Part shown: piece by piece, positions 54,518 through 62,942 of the stretch
Numbering within the stretch: position 1 is the first letter of the stretch
How the letters are laid out: each line of letters begins with the position of its first letter
Source: Chthoniobacterales bacterium
Lineage (GTDB): Bacteria; Verrucomicrobiota; Verrucomicrobiia; Chthoniobacterales; UBA10450
Reading direction: 5' to 3'
Length of the DNA: 64,000 nucleotides
Assembly: GCA_003244145.1 (NCBI GenBank)
Contig: QHBM01000013.1
Location: 1 to 64,000, forward strand
The notes under the pieces: generated by a model
Told to the model about the DNA's origin: nothing
Database searches by the model: none
The model's input: the letters and a program-made list of their open reading frames with translations, nothing else
Translations under genes and position numbers: made by a program

Positions 54518-55389
54518 ATTGGTTCCGAGGCCGGCAGCATCTGTTCAAGGCTGGTCAGGAAATCCGCACGTAAGGGAATGTGGTGCAAGTCCGCGTTCTC
54601 GATTGCCGCCTCGATCAGCAGGCCGCGTCGAGTGCCTTCGTCTATCTCGCCGTCCCCGTTCTTTAATCGTGCCGTTTCCACGATGACCGATGAGAGATTC
54701 ATCAGCCAGCGGTAGGGGGGCTCCGCGCCGTGCCGCATCACCACTTCCAGGATTTCGTGGTGGGCCTTGACCCGATGTTTGAGGGTCTTGGTCCCCTGAT
54801 GGAGGCGGGAGCCGGCAAGATAGGCCCCTTCCAGATAGTGAAAATCAAGTCCCACCCCAACCCGCAACCAATAATCGTAATCGAGAGCGTACTGCAGAGT
54901 CACATCGAAGAGACCAAAGTGCTCCATGACCTCTCGCCGCCAGAACACGGCCGGCTGACAAAGATAACATATCTCAAGCAGGCGAAGGTAGGACCATGGC
55001 TCCGTATAGTAACGCTCCATGATCGAACCATCTTCGTGCAAGTGCCAGGCATCCCCGTACAACACCTGACATTCCGGATGCTTCTCAAAGTATTGAACAA
55101 CGCGCCACAAACAACCGGGGTAGTAAATGTCGTCAGAGTTAAGGTAGGCCAGAATCTCTCCGCCGGCCATTTGCAAGCCTTGATTGATCGCATCTGCCTG
55201 ACCATCATCTTTCCGGGAGACGAACTGGACCTCGTTATCGTAACGCTGCAATACCGAAAGGGTCTCGTCGGTGCTTCCGCCATCGAAAACGAGGACTTCC
55301 ACGGGACAATCTTGAATGAGCAGACTATCCAGGGTAGCGTGCAGAAACGGGCCCTGATTGAACGAAGGAACAACTACACTGACCTTCAT
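54514..55389 (-). CDS. GT2 glycosyltransferase
   Basis: A 291-residue GT-A enzyme with VSVVVPSFNQGPFL at the start, DGGSTDET near residue 38, DDGQADAINQG near 62 and a metal-binding YLNSDDIYYPG (DxD-like) near 84. Overlap of 4 bp on each side within the cluster suggests one transcript. Sugar donor unknown. Confidence 0.92.
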   Translation of the reverse strand: MKVSVVVPSFNQGPFLHATLDSLLIQDCPVEVLVFDGGSTDETLSVLQRYDNEVQFVSRKDDGQADAINQGLQMAGGEILAYLNSDDIYYPGCLWRVVQYFEKHPECQVLYGDAWHLHEDGSIMERYYTEPWSYLRLLEICYLCQPAVFWRREVMEHFGLFDVTLQYALDYDYWLRVGVGLDFHYLEGAYLAGSRLHQGTKTLKHRVKAHHEILEVVMRHGAEPPYRWLMNLSSVIVETARLKNGDGEIDEGTRRGLLIEAAIENADLHHIPLRADFLTSLEQMLPASEPI

Positions 55390-56951
55390 GACAACCTGGA
55401 CGAGTGAGATTGTTCGAACAAAAGGATGCGACGTCCTCCAGCGTCACTCGCGACAATTCTGGTTATGGAGATACCACCGGCATCCGGACTGGACCGTCCG
55501 TTCGCATTGCTGCCTCGGGCGACACGCAACGCAAGCGTCCGCCCCGCGGGCCGGCAGACGAAAGAGAACGTGTGTTCCGCCCGAGTGGCGGGGCCGAAAG
55601 AGGCGAACGGCCAATCATCCAGGTAAATTGCACACTTTCCAAAGGAGGACTGAGACTGAAACTGGATATCGATTTTCCAGCGGTCGGCGGAGCCAGGAGT
55701 GGGAACCGCCAGGATGGGCGGGACGCAGGAGTAGCGCGGCTTGCGCGGCAGATCGTCCTCTTTGCGCACCACAGAGCAGAAGGCCTCTAAGAGCGTATGC
55801 GCCGCGGCCTTTACCTGGAACAGTTCGAGGCGTAGCCAACCCGATCTGATCAGCCTGGCTCGGCATTCTTCATCCTGGCTGACCTCGCCGAGAGCCTCCG
55901 AAAGGGAAGCTGGTTTTCTGGGATCGATAAGATAACAGGCGTCGCCCGCGATTTCCTTTAAGGCAAAGCCTTCGCCGGTGATGATCGGAACGCCATAATG
56001 CATCGCTTCAAGCAGAGGAATGCCGAAACCCTCATGCAGGGAAGGAAAGACCAAGGCCCCGGCGCGCAGCCAGAGTCGGTGAAGGTCCGCCTCGTTTTGG
56101 AAACCCATGAAATGCACCCGGCCGGCAACGCCCAGAGTTCTTGCGAGCGACCTTAGATATCCCGCGCGAGCTTCTTCGTGAAAGGTAAGGACAAGATCCC
56201 ACGCCTCTTTCCCTGTCTCATGCCAATAGCGCGCATAACTCACAAGGAGCACTTCGTGATTTTTGTGGAGCCAAAGATTGGCTGGATAAAAGAAGAAGGG
56301 CCTTTCAGTTATCGCGTTCTTAGGCTCGGTGGAGTCGGCACCAGTCTGCTCGAGGCGCGCGTGGATTGGAAGATAGGTATAGAACAATCTATCGCCTTGG
56401 ACCTGGTAGTGCTCGGTCACTCGTTCCATCCCGGAGCGGCTGATGCATTGCAAAAGTGTGGAGTCGTGCACGGTCTTTTGAATGTACGCTTCCCGTTCGT
56501 CGATTTGCTGTTCCGTCAGGGTAAACGGGTAGTCCCTATGCAGGAGGTCGGCGATAAGCGCGATAGTCGGAGTACCGGGAACATGGAAAGTAGTGGCGCC
56601 AAATGGACAGTAGAGAAGATCGGTGCCAATAGCCTGGACCAGCTTGTCCGGAGCAGGCGCGAGTTTGAACTCGTTCGTCCGCGGATCGAGCGCGTCATAG
56701 GGATGCCGTAATTCTTCCCGCGCACAGATCAAGATGTCGTTCGGTCCGGCCATGTCACGGACCTGAGCATGCGAAGCCGAATTCGTCAAAAAAACGAAGA
56801 CCAGCTTGTCGGGCGCTTCGGCGCGCACCGCGGGCAAAAGGGTAAAGATGGCGGGTTTGATCCCTCCATTTTCCCCCCCGGGCCGGAGAGGCAGGAGATC
56901 GACTGCGACGACAAGCCGGCTCAAATTGCCTCTCCCGATATCCATACCCAT
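55386..56951 (-). CDS. GT4 glycosyltransferase with extra C-terminal domain
   Basis: A 521-residue GT-B enzyme. The donor domain contains FFYPANLWLHKNHEVLLVSY near 218, LVFPSLHEGFGIPLLEAMHYGVPII near 305 and a FALKEIAG segment near 332. The last 115 residues (from about 405) are an added beta-rich domain, perhaps a carbohydrate-binding or structural part. Starts at ATG 56951 or at an ATG two codons later. Confidence 0.88.
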   Translation of the reverse strand: MGMDIGRGNLSRLVVAVDLLPLRPGGENGGIKPAIFTLLPAVRAEAPDKLVFVFLTNSASHAQVRDMAGPNDILICAREELRHPYDALDPRTNEFKLAPAPDKLVQAIGTDLLYCPFGATTFHVPGTPTIALIADLLHRDYPFTLTEQQIDEREAYIQKTVHDSTLLQCISRSGMERVTEHYQVQGDRLFYTYLPIHARLEQTGADSTEPKNAITERPFFFYPANLWLHKNHEVLLVSYARYWHETGKEAWDLVLTFHEEARAGYLRSLARTLGVAGRVHFMGFQNEADLHRLWLRAGALVFPSLHEGFGIPLLEAMHYGVPIITGEGFALKEIAGDACYLIDPRKPASLSEALGEVSQDEECRARLIRSGWLRLELFQVKAAAHTLLEAFCSVVRKEDDLPRKPRYSCVPPILAVPTPGSADRWKIDIQFQSQSSFGKCAIYLDDWPFASFGPATRAEHTFSFVCRPAGRTLALRVARGSNANGRSSPDAGGISITRIVASDAGGRRILLFEQSHSSRLS

Positions 56952-56972
56952 GCGGCGAGAGATGCGAAGTTC

Positions 56973-59123
56973 TTACTTCGTGAAAATCCCCGCGTAATCC
57001 AAATAACCCTTGAAGTCGCCCAGCTCAAAGTACGGCTGGAGCCGCTCGACCCGCGTCGAGCCAAATCCTGTCTGCCGAGCAGCGAAACAGAGTAGCTCCT
57101 GGGGGATTGGATTGCGGTGCGTAGGGTCGAGGTAGAAGCTGTAGGCCGGGACCCGGGCGCATTCCGGATTAGGCGTTTCAAAGATAGCGGTGCCTTGAGG
57201 ACATAAAACCCGAAAACTCTCGCGGAACAGGTCGAAGAGCTGAGCAAAGGGAAGGTGCTCGACGATATGGAACCCGGTCACCAGCGACAATGAAGCGGAA
57301 GGGAGATCCCGCAGGTACGCGATCGCATCCGCGCATTCGACCTTCAAGCCACGAGAACGGCATTCCTCCACCATGCAAACATTCAGGTCCACGCCCACGC
57401 CCTGGTAACTCTGTTCGCGTAGAAGTTCGAGCCATTCGCCCCGCCCACACCCAAGGTCGACCGCCGAAGCGTTTCCAGTAGTGGCTTTGCTCTCTTCAAC
57501 AACCGGCATATAGAAACGCAGGCGCGCGGTGATCAATTCGCGATCGCCCCGAAATTGGTTTTCAAAGGCCAGATAAAAAGCATCCGTCTCATGCTTCTTT
57601 AAATCTTCGCTTAGGGAAGGTGCGATGGCTCTAAAGGTCTCGGTCGACTCCGCGCGCAAGAGATGCGCCTGGATGATGGCAAAGGAAGCTTGCGCGGCAT
57701 TGACCCTATCGCGCAGGCTTCCGACCTCGGTCACCAGGGCAGAGTCAGGAAGAGCTCTCGCCTGCAACGCCTCGAACCCGCCGCGAATCTCGGCCAAGCG
57801 TTCTTGCTGTTCTCTCAGTTGACGTTCCTCTTCGATGGTCTGCTCTTCCTGGGCTCGAATGAAGCCCTGCATCTCCGCCAGTTGTCCCTTGGCCCGCTCT
57901 AATTCCTCGCCGGTCAGGTGATAACGCGCGCAAACATCGTTCTGGTATTCGATGAGTTTAAGATTGAACTCTTCCAGCTGACGCCGCTGCTCCTCGAATC
58001 GCTTTTGTTCTTCGGATCTATGCGCCCGTTGATCGTCGACGAATTGTTGTAGTTCGGACAATTGCCGTTGCTCTTCGGCTGTTTGCTTCTGCTGCGCAGC
58101 CACCGAGGCCTGCATCATTTCACGCGCTTGCGTCAGTTGACCTTGTTGCTCCTCGAGTAGGCGGGAGTCTTCCGCGTTTTGCCGGTGCTGGGCATTAACA
58201 AATTCCTGCAGTTCGGTCAGTCGGCGGCCGTCCTCCTGCCGCTCCTCGGCTAGTTCTCGCGCTAGCTCGGTCAATTGCCGATGTTCTTCCACCCTCTGCC
58301 TCTCCTGCTCCCGAACGAAATTCTGGAGGTCCAATAATTGTCTCTTGTCTAGAAGTTGTTGCGCGGCAGCTTCCTCGAAACGCGCACTGATTTCCCCCTG
58401 AAAGGCTATAAGCTTGTAGCTCAGATCAAGGAGCTGTCTTTGCTGTTCTTCCATGCGTCCGTTCTGCTCTCGGACGCGTCCTTCCTGCCTGGTCGATTCC
58501 GATCGGCGCTCCTCAATCTTACGTTCGAGTTCGGCCAATTGTTGACTTTGTCGCCCCACGAGATGTTCCGCTTCCGTGGCCCGTCTACGATGTCGTTCCG
58601 CCCGCTCTTCCTGTTCCGTAATTTGACGAGCCAGGTCGCCCAACTGTTGATTGTCTTGCTCGGCTCGCTTCTCCTGTTGCTGTCGGAATTCCACCAAATG
58701 GCGTTGTTGCTCGTCACCTCGCCGTCCTTGGTCGGAAGTGCGCGTCTCAAGCAGCGTAAATTTTTGGCGAAGCCATTCAGCGGTCTCGAGAATGGATTCA
58801 ACCGCGCCGATGAGCGATTCATTGACGGCGCCTTGATTGCGGCGAAGGCCCCGTAGAAAGCGCGGCCATCGACGGACATCGTCATTTTTCGACGCGGCGC
58901 GATCGAGTGCGCCGTGCGCTCGCTTCAGGCGGGGTTTTTCCGGGAACTGCTTGCTCGGGAGCGACTCTTGGGGGGGCATCGCTTCCGGGCTAGAACTTGC
59001 CAGGACCAATGCCGGCTGAGGTTCTTGGTCCGGTTGGGCTTTCTCAAGTGCAAGCTTCCTCTTCCGCACTTCGCTGCGGACCTTCTGCAGCAATGCCTCG
59101 GGATCGTTATGACCGTTTTGCAT
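56973..59123 (-). CDS. Long coiled-coil protein with C-terminal methyltransferase domain
   Basis: A 716-residue protein. After a basic region, residues about 115-490 form a very long coiled coil, rich in Gln, Glu and Arg with repeated LxxLQxFVxxQ and EEQRQLxEL patterns. Residues about 545-716 are a SAM methyltransferase with AVDLGCGRGEWLELL and FHIVEHLPFAQLF. In WbdD-type regulators a methyltransferase and a coiled coil set O-antigen chain length; here the coiled coil is N-terminal. First gene of the glycan run. A role as chain-length ruler or chain terminator is inference. Confidence 0.85.
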   Translation of the reverse strand: MQNGHNDPEALLQKVRSEVRKRKLALEKAQPDQEPQPALVLASSSPEAMPPQESLPSKQFPEKPRLKRAHGALDRAASKNDDVRRWPRFLRGLRRNQGAVNESLIGAVESILETAEWLRQKFTLLETRTSDQGRRGDEQQRHLVEFRQQQEKRAEQDNQQLGDLARQITEQEERAERHRRRATEAEHLVGRQSQQLAELERKIEERRSESTRQEGRVREQNGRMEEQQRQLLDLSYKLIAFQGEISARFEEAAAQQLLDKRQLLDLQNFVREQERQRVEEHRQLTELARELAEERQEDGRRLTELQEFVNAQHRQNAEDSRLLEEQQGQLTQAREMMQASVAAQQKQTAEEQRQLSELQQFVDDQRAHRSEEQKRFEEQRRQLEEFNLKLIEYQNDVCARYHLTGEELERAKGQLAEMQGFIRAQEEQTIEEERQLREQQERLAEIRGGFEALQARALPDSALVTEVGSLRDRVNAAQASFAIIQAHLLRAESTETFRAIAPSLSEDLKKHETDAFYLAFENQFRGDRELITARLRFYMPVVEESKATTGNASAVDLGCGRGEWLELLREQSYQGVGVDLNVCMVEECRSRGLKVECADAIAYLRDLPSASLSLVTGFHIVEHLPFAQLFDLFRESFRVLCPQGTAIFETPNPECARVPAYSFYLDPTHRNPIPQELLCFAARQTGFGSTRVERLQPYFELGDFKGYLDYAGIFTK

Positions 59124-59429
59124 GGAATTTAGCTTTACTCACCTTGGGTAAAAGAATTTTGCCGCACGAAAAAAGGATCATCATTGATGGGGCTTTAATG
59201 TGATCTCAAATGGCCCCTGGTTCAAGCTCTCGTTCGGGACGCGACCGATGGAGTCCTTCCATTGACACCCAACCCGAGCGACCTCCCAGGCTGGCCAAGT
59301 GTTTGCGGAATCGTTCTTCAGGCCTCGCTCTGGCGGCGGAGGGGGTTTGATGTTGGCATGGGGGCAATCCTGGCTAACAATCGCATTATGAAGGTATTTC
59401 AGCTGCAACCAGTCCAGCCCCGTCCCGTC
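59124..59429. other. Intergenic stretch without recognised gene
   Basis: This 306-bp interval between the divergent methyltransferase gene and the SIS remnant holds no gene I can support. The promoter of the glycan operon should lie here on the minus strand, but I see no clear -35/-10 pair. An extended open frame starting at 59262 is likely spurious upstream of residue 57. Confidence 0.6.
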
Positions 59430-59612
59430 GTGGCCAAGGCCTTGGAGTGCGAGACGATTGCTCTGAGGGGCACGTCGGGTGAGTACCTTGCTTTGTTATC
59501 CGCCCCCGTTATCCGAGTCCCGGCCGATGGTGTTGCCGAAATCCAGGGGTTTTACCTTCCGTCGTTTTACGCTTTCTGCATCGACTTAGAGGGGGCCTTC
59601 TTTTCGTCCTAA
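59430..59612 (+). pseudogene. C-terminal remnant of a SIS isomerase gene
   Basis: About 60 residues match the C-terminal end of the SIS protein at 36408: the TIALRGTSGEYLALL stretch, RVPADGVAEIQGFYLPS and a final EGAFF. The zinc-site His and catalytic region are lost, so it is a decayed copy. Its TAA overlaps the ATG of the LhgO-like gene (TAATG). Confidence 0.7.
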
Positions 59613-60811
59613 TGGCGGCGTCTGATTTCCTAGTGATCGGCGGCGGAATCGTTGGCCTCAGCATTGCGCGAGAACTGAAGAGCCGTTTCTCCGATGCGGC
59701 TGTTACCTTAATCGAAAAAGAGCCTGCCTGCGGCTTGCATGCCAGCGGAAGGAACAGCGGCGTTCTCCACGCCGGCTTCTACTATTCCGCGGATAGCCTG
59801 AAGGCGAAGTTCACCCGAGTTGGCAATGAAGCGATGACTGCTTATTGCGCAGCGCGAAACATTCCGTTGAACAAGTGCGGCAAGCTTGTCGTAGCGAAAA
59901 ACGAAGCTGAGGTGGCCCAGCTCGATGAGCTGCTCCAGCGCGGTGCCCGGAACAAAGTGCCACTGGAAAACCTTACCGAAGAGCAGGCGCGGGAAATCGA
60001 GCCGCGCGTCAAGACTTACCAGCGCGCGATTTTCTCTCCCACGACCTCATCGGGCGACCCGCGCCGGGTTATTCAGGCGATGGAACAGGACGCCAACCGG
60101 GAGGGCATATCGATTATCCGGGGCGAGCGATACCTCAAGCGAGCGCCAGGCGGGATAATCACGCCGAAAGGCCATCTTACCGCGCGACACATTATCAATG
60201 CCGCTGGCCTTTACGCCGACAAGATCGCCTTGGACTTTGGCTTCTCCGAAAAATACCGCATTCTCCCATTCAAAGGTTTGTATTTGCACTCGAACGAACA
60301 GCCTGGAGCGTTGCGGACGAATATTTATCCCGTGCCCGACCTGCGGAATCCCTTTCTTGGTGTGCATTTCACCGTCAAGGACGATGGGCATGTCAAGATT
60401 GGCCCGACCGCGATACCCGCATTCTGGCGCGAACAATACGGCGCCTTTGATAACTTTCGCTTTGGCGAATTCATCGAAATCCTGTTTCGCGAGGCCGGAC
60501 TCATGTTTTCCTCCAGCTTTGATTTCAAACAACTGGCCGTGGAAGAATTAAAGAAGTATTCGCGGCCCCACCTGGTAGCGCTTGCTTCGCAGCTTGCCAC
60601 AGGGGTTGACACCAGGCATTACCGACGCTGGGGTCCACCGGGCATTCGCGCTCAATTGCTCGATATAAAATCACGAAAGCTGGAAATGGATTTTGTGATC
60701 GAAGGCGACGAACGCTCCACTCATCTGTTGAACGCGGTCTCGCCCGGCTGGACCTGCTCGCTCCCCTTTGCGAGTTATGTCGTCGATCGGATCGAGAAAA
60801 TCGCCCGCTAA
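59612..60811 (+). CDS. lhgO: L-2-hydroxyglutarate oxidase-like FAD protein
   Basis: A 399-residue FAD oxidoreductase (DAO family) with FLVIGGGIVGLSIARELK at residue 6, GRNSGVLHAGFYY near 47 and a final GWTCSLPFA. The LhgO motifs suggest oxidation of L-2-hydroxyglutarate, though glycerol-3-phosphate or related substrates are possible. It begins with the ATG at 59612, overlapping the SIS remnant stop. Confidence 0.85.
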   Translation: MAASDFLVIGGGIVGLSIARELKSRFSDAAVTLIEKEPACGLHASGRNSGVLHAGFYYSADSLKAKFTRVGNEAMTAYCAARNIPLNKCGKLVVAKNEAEVAQLDELLQRGARNKVPLENLTEEQAREIEPRVKTYQRAIFSPTTSSGDPRRVIQAMEQDANREGISIIRGERYLKRAPGGIITPKGHLTARHIINAAGLYADKIALDFGFSEKYRILPFKGLYLHSNEQPGALRTNIYPVPDLRNPFLGVHFTVKDDGHVKIGPTAIPAFWREQYGAFDNFRFGEFIEILFREAGLMFSSSFDFKQLAVEELKKYSRPHLVALASQLATGVDTRHYRRWGPPGIRAQLLDIKSRKLEMDFVIEGDERSTHLLNAVSPGWTCSLPFASYVVDRIEKIAR

Positions 60812-60852
60812 TTACGAAACGACGCGCCCTCGCAAACTGCTTCGATAAGACA

Positions 60853-61419
60853 TTAACCTAATCCGCTACGGTCGGCGATCGCCCTTTCAATATGGATGAA
60901 GGCGGCGAGCAGGTTCTCAAAAAGGGGGGCACCGAGTTTTTCTCGGGTGTGTCCGGAATCGGGGGTCGTCAGTCCCGAACGGGCCGCGCACGCGCGTATT
61001 CCGGCCGCCCGGCCGGTTTCCCAATCCGAGGGTGAATCGCCTACCATCCAACAACAATCGCGAGTGAGTCCGTGCTTTTGCATAACCTCAAGAATGAAAC
61101 GCGGCGATGGCTTGCGATACAAGACAGGTTGATCGGGCGCCTCCGGCGCGATGCAGATTCCGGCGAAGAGATCCGCACTTAAACCGAGCAGCTCAAGCAT
61201 TCGAGAATGGACTGATTCCACATCCTCCAGCCGGAAGAGTCCACGGCCTATGCCCGACTGATTCGTGAAGAGAAACAATTTCCAGCCTTGATCCCAGGCC
61301 CTCTTGAGCGCGACGTTTGCCATCGGCACAAGCTGCACTTCGTCCGGCTGATGAAGGTAAGGTTTGTGAGTAATGATCGTTCCATCGCGATCAAGGAAGA
61401 TGGCTACAGGAACAACCAT
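60853..61419 (-). CDS. Second GmhB-like HAD phosphatase
   Basis: A 188-residue HAD phosphatase with IFLDRDGTIITHKPYL near residue 8, TNQSGIGRG near 50 and KPSPRFILEVM near 104, close to the histidinol-phosphate and heptose bisphosphate phosphatase group. The Cys-rich zinc loop of true GmhB is reduced (one Cys in GICIAPEAP), so specificity may differ from the gene at 42002. The ATG at 61419 fits; a longer frame to 61611 overlaps the VTT gene. Confidence 0.8.
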   Translation of the reverse strand: MVVPVAIFLDRDGTIITHKPYLHQPDEVQLVPMANVALKRAWDQGWKLFLFTNQSGIGRGLFRLEDVESVHSRMLELLGLSADLFAGICIAPEAPDQPVLYRKPSPRFILEVMQKHGLTRDCCWMVGDSPSDWETGRAAGIRACAARSGLTTPDSGHTREKLGAPLFENLLAAFIHIERAIADRSGLG

Positions 61420-61587
61420 TTTACAGTGGGTGCCGAGAATGCATGCTTGGAACTTGCCGGGGATTCGATCACTTGATCGCACGCCCCCAACTCTGACGCA
61501 ACGGGCGCAGCGGACCTTCAGCGCCGCGGCTCGGGTTTTGGTCAAGACGCTTGACGGCCGCGGATACGAACCGTACAGGCTCCTTAG

Positions 61588-62292
61588 GTGTCGTCTCAAG
61601 CATTCTCTCAAAACAAGAAAGCCCGACGGCTGAAAGTTGCCATTCTGGCAATCGTTCTGGTGGCGGGCTTGGTTCTCATGATGCGCGGTGTTAACGTGCT
61701 TGAGCTGGGCGAGCGGAGTATCGTTGCGATTCGCGATGCCGGGCCGGGGATTTTCTTCGTAGCAATGGCGCTCCTCCCCGCCTTAGGCGTGCCGATGCTT
61801 ACCTTTACCCTGACGGCGGGGCCGATGTTCGGGCAACGTCTCGGGATAGGGGTGGTAGTCGTGCTCTCGCTGGCGGCGATCACAGTGAATTTTATCCTGA
61901 GCTACTTCCTGGCGCGCTACACGATGCGGCCCGTTCTGGAGAAATTAATGGCCTGGCTGGGATACAAGCTTCCGAAGATTGGGGAGGGTGACGTCACGGA
62001 TGTGACCATCATCGTTCGCGTAACGCCAGGCATTCCCTTCTTCGCCCAAAACTATCTGCTTGGGTTAGCCGGGGTCCCGTTCCGAAAATACCTCGCGGTT
62101 ACGTGCATTCTTACCTGGACTTTAAGCGCGGCATTTGTGCTCTTCGGCGACGCCCTGATGCGCGGCGAGGGCAAGATCGCATTGATTACGGGCAGCCTGG
62201 TGATAGCGGCGGCGGCGATAACGCACTTGATCCGCAAACATTACTCCAAGAAAAAGCTGCAGTATGCAGCTCACCCGCCGCGAAACGATTGA
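61588..62292 (+). CDS. TVP38/TMEM64 (VTT-domain) membrane protein
   Basis: A 234-residue membrane protein with about six helices. The VTT/SNARE-associated Golgi-type segment is FTLTAGPMFGQRLGIGVVVVLSLAAITVNFILSYFLARY near residue 70 with VRVTPGIPFFAQNYLLGLAG near 142. Function in bacteria is likely lipid scrambling or membrane homeostasis. Start is GTG 61588. Confidence 0.88.
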   Translation: MSSQAFSQNKKARRLKVAILAIVLVAGLVLMMRGVNVLELGERSIVAIRDAGPGIFFVAMALLPALGVPMLTFTLTAGPMFGQRLGIGVVVVLSLAAITVNFILSYFLARYTMRPVLEKLMAWLGYKLPKIGEGDVTDVTIIVRVTPGIPFFAQNYLLGLAGVPFRKYLAVTCILTWTLSAAFVLFGDALMRGEGKIALITGSLVIAAAAITHLIRKHYSKKKLQYAAHPPRND

Positions 62293-62322
62293 CGTTTGCG
62301 CGCGAAAAGTTAGCCTTTTGTC

Positions 62323-62853
62323 ATGTCTTCCAATGCGAGAGATGGGTTGCGGGCTGCTATTCGTGATGTAGCTGATTTTCCGAAGGCGGGGATCATCTTT
62401 AAGGACATCACGCCCATCCTCAGCGATGGAAAACTCTTTCGCGCTTCGATCGATCTATTTCTCGAACGGTGTCGCGACAAACAGATCGACAAGATTGTGG
62501 GAATTGACGCGCGCGGCTTCCTTTTTGGCTCGGCCGTAGCCTATGAACTCGCCGTGGGTTTCGTGCCGATTCGTAAGAAGGGCAAGCTGCCTTATAAGAC
62601 GAACCGCGCGGCTTACACGCTGGAATACGGCGAAGCGGAAATGGAGATGCACATTGACGCGATCACGCCGGGTGAACGGATCGTCCTCGTCGATGACCTG
62701 CTGGCTACGGGAGGGACTTCTGCTTCCGCCGCCACCCTTATCCGAAAAATGGGGGGCGATCTCCTGGAAGCACAATTCCTCATCGAACTCGAGTTCCTGC
62801 ACGGTCGCGAAAAACTCGCGCCTACTCCGATTGTCTCCTTCCTAAAGTACTAA
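62323..62853 (+). CDS. apt: Adenine phosphoribosyltransferase
   Basis: A 176-residue enzyme that salvages adenine to AMP using PRPP. The PRPP motif VLVDDLLATGGTSASA is near residue 122, the PKAGIIFKDITPIL segment near residue 20, and IDARGFLFGSAVA near 60. Length and motifs are standard. Confidence 0.95.
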   Translation: MSSNARDGLRAAIRDVADFPKAGIIFKDITPILSDGKLFRASIDLFLERCRDKQIDKIVGIDARGFLFGSAVAYELAVGFVPIRKKGKLPYKTNRAAYTLEYGEAEMEMHIDAITPGERIVLVDDLLATGGTSASAATLIRKMGGDLLEAQFLIELEFLHGREKLAPTPIVSFLKY

Positions 62854-62942
62854 GCGAACCTATATCCAATTTCTTCGCGGCGGCCGCGAGCGGAGCCGTT
62901 TGCTCGGCGCGCTCCGGTTGCTCTCTTTTTTTATAATGCACA

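Noticed and set aside
59262-59429. Extended N-terminus of the frame ending at 59612
   Set aside because: Likeness to SIS proteins begins only at about residue 57; the upstream part has low-confidence composition.
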